NCBI GenBank assembly: GCA_019237515.1
Contig: JAFAGX010000408.1
Span: 1 to 6,502 of the forward strand
Direction: 5' to 3'
Length of the DNA: 6,502 bases
Origin: Acidobacteriaceae bacterium
Lineage (GTDB): Bacteria; Acidobacteriota; Terriglobia; Terriglobales; SbA1
Made by a program: the position numbers and the translations under genes
Notes under the pieces: generated by a model
Database searches by the model: none
What the model saw: the letters and a program-made list of their open reading frames with translations, nothing else
What the model was told of the DNA's origin: nothing
Shown: positions 1-5,393 of the stretch, one piece after another
How positions within the stretch are numbered: the stretch's first letter is position 1
Layout: every line of letters begins with the position of its first letter

Positions 1-760
1 TGGCCCACTCCCAAGCCTCCGGGCGACCCACGGCTTCGATCACCACGTCGCCCCCGCGTTTTTCTGGAGAGAGCATTCGTGCCGCTTCGACAGGATCGTT
101 GACCTTTGTGATCTGCACGACTTCGTGAGCACCCATATGCTTGGCAGCATCGGCCTGAGCATCACGCTTCACCACGGAAATCACCTTGCAACCGACCGCA
201 TTGGCAACCTGCACGAACATCAGCCCGATCGGGCCGCCGCCAATCACCACAACCGTGTCCCCGATTTCAACGCCGGTTTCATGCAGACCTCTTAGCACGC
301 AAGCGAGCGGCTCGACCATCGCTGCCTCTTCGTAGCTTACGTCTGGAGGAATCGCAAGCATGTTCGTCTCGACGATTCGGCGCGGGATACGAATGTACTC
401 GGCATACGCTCCGTTGTTAAACAGCAGGTCCTCGCACAAATTTTCCTGGTGGCGGGAGCAGTAGAAGCACATACCGCAGGGCGCCGAGTTCAAAGCCACG
501 ACCCGCATCCCGCGTTTAAAGCTGCGCACTCCAGGACCGACCTCTTCAATGACTCCGGCCAATTCATGCCCGAACAAGGCTGGCGGCACAATCATCCGTG
601 CGTGATAGCCGCGTTGATAGACCTTAAGGTCGGTGCCACAAGTGAGTGCGACCTGCACCTTGACCAATACCTCGCCATCCGCCACGCGGGGGATGGGCAC
701 CCTTTCAATCTTGACGTCCTCTTTCCCGTAGAGGACGGCTGCTGTCATCTTCCCATTCAC
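1..760 (-). CDS. Zinc-dependent medium-chain alcohol dehydrogenase 2 (C-terminus beyond window)
   Basis: I translated this frame by hand; it stays open to the left edge, giving 253 complete residues of a family usually about 340-350 long. Numbering from the GTG start, the GroES-like domain has catalytic-zinc ligands Cys41 (in TCGTD) and His65-Glu66 (FGHE), and a structural-zinc cluster Cys95, Cys98, Cys101, Cys109. VEP follows at 149-151, then a Rossmann loop GGGPIG at 174-179. The residues after the second Rossmann strand are Val-Lys-Arg rather than an acidic residue, which hints at NADP(H). The family includes sorbitol, threonine and ribulose-5-phosphate (TarJ) dehydrogenases; the substrate is not readable from sequence. 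I chose GTG at 760 because AAGGGA lies 7 nt upstream and the start overlaps the previous stop as GTGA. ATG at 748 would give the more usual N-terminus (MTAAVLYG) but has a purine run directly abutting it. The position after hpnG suggests a role in hopanoid side-chain reduction (inference). Confidence 0.9.
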   Translation of the reverse strand, partial: MNGKMTAAVLYGKEDVKIERVPIPRVADGEVLVKVQVALTCGTDLKVYQRGYHARMIVPPALFGHELAGVIEEVGPGVRSFKRGMRVVALNSAPCGMCFYCSRHQENLCEDLLFNNGAYAEYIRIPRRIVETNMLAIPPDVSYEEAAMVEPLACVLRGLHETGVEIGDTVVVIGGGPIGLMFVQVANAVGCKVISVVKRDAQADAAKHMGAHEVVQITKVNDPVEAARMLSPEKRGGDVVIEAVGRPEAWEWA

Positions 761-1881
761 TGCTTTTTCCCTTCCCAGTCGCTGCCAGGCTGGATCACAA
801 GTTTCATGGAATCCGGCTGTGGGTGAGCTGCAAGCTGTAGAGCTTTTACGCTTCTGGACAGAGGAAAGCGATGGCTGATGAGTTTTTCCAATTCCATCTC
901 GCGATTCATCACAAACCGCACCGCGTCATCCTGAAGTTCGATAGACGCGCTGTACGAACCGAGAAGCGTTTTCTCGTCAACACACACTGCCGCCGGATCG
1001 ATGCTCGCTTCCCCGCGTGCTGTTTGCGCAAACAGCAACACCCGCCCGCCAGGACGAACTGCATCCATGGCGGCGCGTATCAGGCTGTTGCCTCCTACGG
1101 CAACAATCGCCGCGTCGGCACCCCGTCCTTCAGTCTGCTGCCTCACCGTTTTGATGCTGTCGGTGCTGGCAGCATCGATTCCATTTTGTAGGCCGAATAC
1201 TCCTGATATTTTAAGCCTTTGTACATACAAATCGGAAGTGATCAACCTTGCCCCTGCGCGTTGAGCCAATACGCTCAATATGATACCGATGGGCCCCTGT
1301 CCGATGACGAACACGGTTTCGCCCCGACCTAGCTGAAGGTTTTGAATGCCCTTCATGCAGGTGTTCACGGGTTCGACAAAGCAGGCTTGCTCGAACGAGA
1401 TTGCATCGGGAATCCGAATTGTTCCCTGTTCAACGATCCAGTCCATCACGCGAACGTATTCGGCAAATCCTCCGCCTGCCGGCTCAAACCCGGCCGTACA
1501 GCCGACCTTCTTGTAGGTCTCGCACTGAGCAAAGGTCTTGCGCCGGCAATAGAAGCATTCCCTGCAGGGAATGTGATGAAAGACCACTACGCGATCGCCC
1601 GGCGAAAAGGTATTCACGTTCGCGCCCACCGCGGCAACGACTCCCGAAGTTTCGTGCCCAAAGATTCGTGGTGCCGAATGCGAACCCGTCGCAATCTTCT
1701 TCAAGTCCGTGCCGCAAATTCCGCAGGTATGGACGCGAACCAGCAGCTCTCCGGGAGCTATTTGTGGGACCGGGACGGTTTCGACGCGGACATCATTGAT
1801 GCCGCGGTAAACGGCGGCTTGCATGGTAGCGGGAATGGATTTCGTCGCCTCAGAAATGTTGAATTGTTCCGCCACTGCCAT
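757..1881 (-). CDS. Zinc-dependent medium-chain alcohol dehydrogenase 1 (sorbitol/threonine dehydrogenase-like)
   Basis: A complete 374-residue medium-chain dehydrogenase/reductase. The GroES-like domain has catalytic-zinc ligands Cys56 (in GICGTD) and His76-Glu77 (FGHE), and four structural-zinc cysteines Cys106, Cys109, Cys112 and Cys120. VEP is at 169-171. The Rossmann domain has GQGPIG at 194-199 and Asp217 at the end of the second strand, which in this family usually binds the NAD ribose, so NAD(H) is likely. The ATG at 1881 begins 3 bp after the hpnG stop and adds about 19 residues before the usual family start, which would be Met20 (MQAAVYRG, ATG at 1824). The upstream ATG has a weak GAGA 6 nt before it; the internal one has no clear ribosome binding site. 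The family reaction is reversible oxidation of a secondary alcohol or polyol. Adjacency to hpnG suggests reduction of the ribose-derived aldehyde of ribosylhopane, but this is inference, and an unrelated sugar-alcohol substrate is possible. Confidence 0.93.
   Translation of the reverse strand: MAVAEQFNISEATKSIPATMQAAVYRGINDVRVETVPVPQIAPGELLVRVHTCGICGTDLKKIATGSHSAPRIFGHETSGVVAAVGANVNTFSPGDRVVVFHHIPCRECFYCRRKTFAQCETYKKVGCTAGFEPAGGGFAEYVRVMDWIVEQGTIRIPDAISFEQACFVEPVNTCMKGIQNLQLGRGETVFVIGQGPIGIILSVLAQRAGARLITSDLYVQRLKISGVFGLQNGIDAASTDSIKTVRQQTEGRGADAAIVAVGGNSLIRAAMDAVRPGGRVLLFAQTARGEASIDPAAVCVDEKTLLGSYSASIELQDDAVRFVMNREMELEKLISHRFPLSRSVKALQLAAHPQPDSMKLVIQPGSDWEGKKQ
768..773 (-). promoter_or_regulatory. 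Shine-Dalgarno supporting GTG start of dehydrogenase 2
   Basis: AAGGGA in the mRNA sense lies 7 nt before the GTG at 760, inside the last codons of dehydrogenase 1. Together with the GTGA start/stop overlap it points to translational coupling of the two dehydrogenases. It would be 19 nt from the alternative ATG at 748, too far to serve that start. Confidence 0.5.
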
Positions 1882-1884
1882 GTG

Positions 1885-2592
1885 TTATCTCGTAAGCACC
1901 CGATCTGCCGCGTGAACTTCCGCTGTCTCGGCGAGTATCACGCACAGCTTCCTGGCTGCCAGAGCCGAATTGCTTGCTAACCGCCGCACGTTGGCCCACA
2001 GCCACGGCCGTATCCCAACGTACGCAAGGAACCCGAGCGCCTGAAACCTGCCGTCACTGCCTATGAAACGGGCAATCGGCGGCAGCGTAGTGCGGCTCGT
2101 GTCGGAAATAACTTTGCATGCGAGGAAATTGACCCCGTGGGCTTCGGCGCTTCGCGCAACCGCTGCGGCCTCCATATCAACGGCGTGCGCGCCGTAGGCA
2201 GTGCCCAGCTTCGCTTTTTGCTGCACATCCGCCACGTCGCCAAAGCTGACGAGCACACTGGCGCCCACATCGCAGTCCGTGCGACTGCCGTCGTCGGCGT
2301 CGATGACCTGACGTGCGATGAACGTGTGTCCCACTTGCAGAGCCGGGTCCACAGCACCCGCAAAACCGGCTGAAATGATCAGGACTGGATGATGAAGGCG
2401 GATGATCGCCTCGCTCGCACGCCGGGCCGCTTCAGGTCCGATGCCTCCACACACCACCACTACACTGTCGTTTTCAAAGAATTTAAATTCGCGGCCATCG
2501 AATTGTTTGTGAGTGGTAGGCCAGTTCTTGATCAGAGGCCAGACTTCTCGCTCGAGGGCGGCGACGATTGCAACTTTGCACAATTCGGGCAA
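1885..2592 (-). CDS. hpnG: Hopanoid-associated nucleoside phosphorylase HpnG
   Basis: A 235-residue protein of the PNP/UDP phosphorylase (MTA/SAH nucleosidase-like) fold. It opens with a strand and AALERE (11-16), as in MTAN/futalosine hydrolases. CGGIGPE at 48-54 and SAGFAGA at 74-80 form the nucleoside/phosphate-binding part. DMEAAAVA at 139-146 holds the substrate-binding Met-Glu pair, and Asp164 in KVISDTS is the expected purine-contacting acid. HpnG proteins remove adenine from adenosylhopane to give (phospho)ribosylhopane, the second step of side-chain assembly. Context agrees: hpnH and hpnA are upstream in the same operon. The start is TTG at 2592, supported by AGGAAG 6 nt upstream; no ATG is available near the N-terminus. 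On fold alone it could be a generic MTA/SAH nucleosidase; the neighbours decide the call. Confidence 0.9.
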   Translation of the reverse strand: MPELCKVAIVAALEREVWPLIKNWPTTHKQFDGREFKFFENDSVVVVCGGIGPEAARRASEAIIRLHHPVLIISAGFAGAVDPALQVGHTFIARQVIDADDGSRTDCDVGASVLVSFGDVADVQQKAKLGTAYGAHAVDMEAAAVARSAEAHGVNFLACKVISDTSRTTLPPIARFIGSDGRFQALGFLAYVGIRPWLWANVRRLASNSALAARKLCVILAETAEVHAADRVLTR

Positions 2593-2598
2593 TTCTAA

Positions 2599-2604
2599 CT
2601 TCCT
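2599..2604 (-). promoter_or_regulatory. Shine-Dalgarno deciding the TTG start of hpnG
   Basis: AGGAAG in the mRNA sense with a 6-nt spacer (TTAGAA) before TTG at 2592. It fixes the non-ATG start, which has no competing ATG or GTG nearby. Confidence 0.7.
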
Positions 2605-2606
2605 GC

Positions 2607-2619
2607 GGAGCTCTGCTCC
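2607..2619 (-). other. Small perfect hairpin next to the hpnG ribosome binding site
   Basis: In the mRNA sense GGAGC and GCTCC form a perfect 5-bp stem with a 3-nt AGA loop. It ends 2 nt before the hpnG Shine-Dalgarno. No U-run follows, so it is not an intrinsic terminator. It may affect hpnG translation initiation or mRNA stability; the stem is short enough to be chance. Confidence 0.4.
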
Positions 2620-2633
2620 ACTCGTCCGGGCGA

Positions 2634-2646
2634 GGCGCTTTGCGCC
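2634..2646 (-). other. Small perfect GC hairpin between hpnA and hpnG
   Basis: In the mRNA sense GGCGC and GCGCC form a perfect 5-bp stem around an AAA loop, 6 nt after the hpnA stop codon. No U-tract follows. It may protect the hpnA 3' end or act as an intercistronic processing or stability element; function is inferred only. Confidence 0.4.
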
Positions 2647-2652
2647 AGAAAC

Positions 2653-3645
2653 TCAATTCTGGTCATAACCATTGCTTCGAAACCAGTCGACCGCGCGGCG
2701 AAGCGCATTGTCGACGGGAACCGGTTTCCATCCGAGTTCACGCTCAGCTTTCGCCGAGTTGACGAACATCTTCTTCCGCCCCATGCGTACAGCGTCGATG
2801 GTCGCGCGGGGTTCGCGGCCAAGCATTCGTCCGGTAACCAACTCATCCACAACACCAGTCGCTAAAGCCACGACATACGGCACACGCACTTTGGGCGATG
2901 GCAATCCTGTCATCGCACTCAGCTTATCGAGAATCTGCTTCAAGGTTAGATTCTCGCCGCCCAAAATGTAGCGCTCGCCGGTCCTTCCTCGTTCCAAAGC
3001 GGCAATGTGCCCATCTGCACATTGTCGAACATCTACAAGATTCAAACCCGTATCAACGTAAGCCGGAAACTTCCTTTTCAAAAAATCTACAATGATGCGG
3101 CCGGTAGGAGTGGGCTTGATGTCGCGTTCCCCAATCGGCGTCGTGGGATTCACCACCACGACCTCCATCCCGCCGCGCCCAGCTTCCAGAGCAATTTGCT
3201 CCGCCATGAACTTGGATCGTTTATACGGGCCAATCATATTGTCGAGCGACACCGGCGAATTCTCATCCGCCGGGTGGCCGTTAGAAGTGAAGCCCATGGT
3301 TGCAACGCTTGAGGTATAAACAACCCGCCGCACTCGATTTTGTTTCGCGGCATTCAGAATTGCTCGCGTGCCTTCCACGTTGGCGCGGTACATTTGCTCC
3401 GGATCCCGCACCCACAGCCGATAATCCGCGGCTACATGGAAAACGACCTCGCAGCCCGATATTCCTTTCTCAATTGATTTGGGATCGCGCAGATCGCCGA
3501 TTACCCGTTCAGCCCTGAGCTCCTCGATATTGCGAGCATCACTACTTGGCCGCATCAGCAATCTGAGCTGCGCGCCTTGCTCAGCCAAGACCCGGGCCAC
3601 GTGACTACCTACGAATCCGGTGGCGCCAGTGACAAAAGCTAGCAT
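2653..3645 (-). CDS. hpnA: Hopanoid-associated NAD(P)-dependent epimerase/reductase HpnA
   Basis: A 330-residue extended short-chain dehydrogenase. The N-terminal Rossmann motif is TGATGFVG at 6-13. Arg32 (LLMRP) follows the second strand and is compatible with NADP(H). GDL lies at 50-52 and HVAA at 70-73. The catalytic residues are Ser112/Ser113 (YTSS), Tyr141 and Lys145 (YKRSK). The C-terminal part ends in ELGWKPVPVDNALRRAVDWF, typical of the epimerase/dihydroflavonol-reductase class. Length and sequence fit the hopanoid-associated sugar epimerase family, whose exact reaction is not firmly established; roles in modifying the side-chain sugar have been proposed. The neighbours hpnH and hpnG support the assignment. 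ATG at 3645 lies inside a heptamer repeat; an out-of-frame ATG sits 7 nt earlier (3652), and the nearest Shine-Dalgarno-like AGGTG is 18 nt away, so initiation looks inefficient or structured. Confidence 0.9.
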   Translation of the reverse strand: MLAFVTGATGFVGSHVARVLAEQGAQLRLLMRPSSDARNIEELRAERVIGDLRDPKSIEKGISGCEVVFHVAADYRLWVRDPEQMYRANVEGTRAILNAAKQNRVRRVVYTSSVATMGFTSNGHPADENSPVSLDNMIGPYKRSKFMAEQIALEAGRGGMEVVVVNPTTPIGERDIKPTPTGRIIVDFLKRKFPAYVDTGLNLVDVRQCADGHIAALERGRTGERYILGGENLTLKQILDKLSAMTGLPSPKVRVPYVVALATGVVDELVTGRMLGREPRATIDAVRMGRKKMFVNSAKAERELGWKPVPVDNALRRAVDWFRSNGYDQN

Positions 3646-3681
3646 TTAGCATTTAGCAATTAGCACCTGGCACTTAGCCCT
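3640..3681 (+). repeat. Degenerate tandem heptamer repeat, six units, spanning the hpnA start
   Basis: Six consecutive 7-bp units on the plus strand read TAGCATT, TAGCATT, TAGCAAT, TAGCACC, TGGCACT, TAGCCCT. The hpnA start codon (complement of 3643-3645) falls in the first unit. Related units occur in the opposite orientation at about 3702-3725 (GATTGGC, AATTGGC, ATTTAGT on the minus strand). The array is too short and degenerate to be CRISPR. Confidence 0.75.
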
Positions 3682-3720
3682 GTGAGACTGGATCCGAATC
3701 CACTAAATGCCAATTGCCAA
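3653..3720 (-). promoter_or_regulatory. Potential mRNA stem-loop in the hpnA leader
   Basis: In the transcript, 3720-3708 (UUGGCAAUUGGCA) can pair with 3665-3653 (UGCUAAUUGCUAA) over 13 consecutive base pairs including two G-U wobbles, with a 42-nt loop. Shifting by one heptamer gives an alternative stem of about 11 bp reaching closer to the hpnA start. No U-run follows, so it is not a standard terminator. It could sequester the hpnA initiation region or act as an intercistronic stability element (inference). Confidence 0.45.
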
Positions 3721-3726
3721 TCGCCG

Positions 3727-4164
3727 CTATTCCAGTTTCTCCGGCTCAATTGAGATGTTCTTCTCCCCAGCTTCCTTCTTTTCCCAATATTGACGCACCC
3801 ATGATTCCCAACTTTTGCCAGCTGCCATATCGCGGCCCGTGAACGCCAGTGCGGCGATATCGGCATAGCAGATGGACGTCTTCGTCCCCCCAGTTTTCGG
3901 CAAAACGCGCACGTAGGAATCCGCGAGCGTAGGGCCATTACGGCGATCAAAAACATAGCCTTCAATTTGGCTGCCGTCTTTCCGTGTGATCAGGACATCG
4001 CCGCGATAATCGAACGCTTCTTCGAGCGCCTTACGAAGCTCTTCAGGACCGGCCAGTGATGGGACCCAACCTTCCACCTTCTGGCGCTCGCTTCCTGGAA
4101 CCACCTCCAGCGAATCGGGATCGGCGGGAGTTGCGGATCCGCGACCTGCTTCCCTGCCGCTCAA
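3727..4164 (-). CDS. Protein of unknown function between hpnH and hpnA
   Basis: A 145-residue protein that I cannot assign to a named family. No signal peptide or membrane segment is visible, so it is probably cytoplasmic. Residues 1-35 look low-complexity and disordered; 39-51 is a likely helix ([13 protein letters not shown]). Residues 53-108 look like a small beta-barrel with strands near 53-60, 66-73, 84-89 and 97-108, containing [20 protein letters not shown], which resembles Sm-like or SH3-like folds. It continues FTGRD and [12 protein letters not shown] (116-127), then a charged tail. The TTG start at 4164 overlaps the hpnH stop (TTGA) and has GAGGAG 8 nt upstream, so it is translationally coupled to hpnH. 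The context suggests a hopanoid-related role, but a passenger gene is equally possible. Confidence 0.8.
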   Translation of the reverse strand: MSGREAGRGSATPADPDSLEVVPGSERQKVEGWVPSLAGPEELRKALEEAFDYRGDVLITRKDGSQIEGYVFDRRNGPTLADSYVRVLPKTGGTKTSICYADIAALAFTGRDMAAGKSWESWVRQYWEKKEAGEKNISIEPEKLE

Positions 4165-5282
4165 ACTGCTGTCTCCTCGCGCTCAGGCGTTTCGATCTGT
4201 ACCAGGGGATTGAATGAGTGCACCGGATGAACAGGTTCTTCGAGCAAGGCGAGCGCAGACGGGTCCTCATAGCGGTTTGAGAATATCGCCTTAGCAGTGC
4301 GCCAGAGGCCGCTCAATGAACTGAAGGTATCGTTCACCGCTGATGCCTCATATCCGCTGTGCACCATGCAGTTGGCGCACTTGGGATTGCCGGATTCCGT
4401 GCCGTAGTGCTCCCATTCTGTGCTTGCCAGTAATTCCTGGAAAGTATCGACGTAGCCGTCCTGCAGCAAATAACAAGGCTTCTGCCAGCCGAAGACGTTG
4501 AACGTTGGCATGCCCCAAGGGGTGCAGGGGTAGTCGCGTTTTCCCATGAGAAACTCGAGAAACAGCGGCGACATATTGAACTGCCAGTTCGACTTGCGAT
4601 TCGATAGGATCGCCCGGAACAGTCGTCGGGTGCGAGCACGACCGAGAAAATGGCTTTGATCCGGAGCTTTCTCGTAGGAATAGCCCGGAGAGAGCATCAT
4701 GCCTTCAACACCCAGATCCATCATTTCGTCAAAGAAAGCACGCACACTCTTGGGATCGGCGCCATCAAAAAGCGTCGTGTTGGTAGTTACACGAAAGCCA
4801 CGATTCAAAGCTTCTTTAATCCCTTCGAAAGCCTTGTCGTAACCGCCTTCAAGGCAAACCGAGAAATCGTGATGCTCACGCTGGCCGTCCATGTGAACGG
4901 AAAAACTCAGGTACTTGCTGGGCTTGAAAAGATTAATCTTCTGCTTCAGAAGTAATGCGTTCGTGCAGAGATAAATATATTTCTTGCGCGCGACCAGGCC
5001 CTCCACGATTTCGCCGATCTGCGGATGAAGCAGCGGCTCTCCGCCGGGGATAGCGACCGTCGGGGCACCACACTCGTCGGCTGCGCGAAAACATTCTTCC
5101 GGCGTAAGCTGCATTTTGAGCACGTGCGCGGGATACTGAATTTTTCCGCAGCCCGCACACGCCAAGTTACACCGGAACAATGGCTCGAGCATCAGCACAA
5201 GCGGATATCGCTTGCGCCCTTTTAACTTCTGCTTCAGGACGTAGCTCGCGACCGTCCATGCTTGGGAAATTGGTACTGGCAT
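4161..5282 (-). CDS. hpnH: Radical SAM adenosylhopane synthase HpnH
   Basis: A complete 373-residue radical SAM enzyme. The iron-sulfur cluster motif CxxxCxxC is Cys38, Cys42, Cys45 (CNLACAGCG). The SAM-binding PGGEP is at 79-83. Cys106 (YLCTN) falls at the number reported for Zymomonas HpnH, where it quenches the radical intermediate and sets stereochemistry. The C-terminal half carries further cysteines ([25 protein letters not shown]), typical of the DUF3463-type extension. HpnH adds the 5'-deoxyadenosyl radical to diploptene, making adenosylhopane, the first committed step to C35 hopanoids. The gene lies 111 bp after shc and overlaps the next gene by 4 bp. ATG at 5282 is preceded only by a weak purine run (GAGAA), but the N-terminus matches the family's usual start. 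Confidence 0.96.
   Translation of the reverse strand: MPVPISQAWTVASYVLKQKLKGRKRYPLVLMLEPLFRCNLACAGCGKIQYPAHVLKMQLTPEECFRAADECGAPTVAIPGGEPLLHPQIGEIVEGLVARKKYIYLCTNALLLKQKINLFKPSKYLSFSVHMDGQREHHDFSVCLEGGYDKAFEGIKEALNRGFRVTTNTTLFDGADPKSVRAFFDEMMDLGVEGMMLSPGYSYEKAPDQSHFLGRARTRRLFRAILSNRKSNWQFNMSPLFLEFLMGKRDYPCTPWGMPTFNVFGWQKPCYLLQDGYVDTFQELLASTEWEHYGTESGNPKCANCMVHSGYEASAVNDTFSSLSGLWRTAKAIFSNRYEDPSALALLEEPVHPVHSFNPLVQIETPEREETAV
4173..4178 (-). promoter_or_regulatory. Shine-Dalgarno deciding the TTG start of the unknown gene
   Basis: GAGGAG in the mRNA sense, 8 nt before TTG at 4164 and within the last codons of hpnH. Its strength supports the non-ATG start and the reality of the small gene. Confidence 0.65.
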
Positions 5283-5321
5283 TTATCTAATTCTCAACTT
5301 TCGACCCAACTACGAGAAATA

Positions 5322-5384
5322 TTGAATTTTGGTTGATGATTCTTGAATGAAGATCGGGCAAGCGAATCGACATTCAAAATTCAA
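5322..5384. repeat. AT-rich inverted repeat between shc and hpnH
   Basis: TTGAATTTTG at 5322-5331 and CAAAATTCAA at 5375-5384 are perfect 10-bp inverted copies. A second pair, TTGAATG at 5343-5349 and CATTCAA at 5371-5377, gives an alternative 7-bp stem. The right arm is also a period-7 array (CATTCAA, AATTCAA, CAATCAA at 5371-5391) whose end touches the shc stop codon. The transcript lacks a U-run after the stem, so it is not a clear terminator. No convincing promoter was found in this gap. Confidence 0.55.
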
Positions 5385-5393
5385 CAATCAAAA

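Noticed and set aside
449..826. A 125-codon plus-strand open frame
   Set aside because: It overlaps both dehydrogenases antisense, across their junction; the minus-strand reading carries conserved zinc ligands.
1342..1980. A 212-codon plus-strand open frame
   Set aside because: It runs antisense to dehydrogenase 1, whose zinc and Rossmann motifs are intact on the other strand. The translation is arginine/cysteine-rich with no recognisable domain, a typical shadow frame.
3640..3725. CRISPR-like array
   Set aside because: Units are only 7 bp, contiguous and degenerate with no unique spacers, and no cas gene is present.
5322..5384. Rho-independent terminator after shc
   Set aside because: The stem is AT-rich with a loop of over 40 nt and no U-run follows in the transcript.
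5283..5393. An internal promoter for hpnH in the AT-rich gap
   Set aside because: Several TTGA-like and TA-rich hexamers exist, but no pair has convincing 16-18 bp spacing; AT-richness alone produces such matches.
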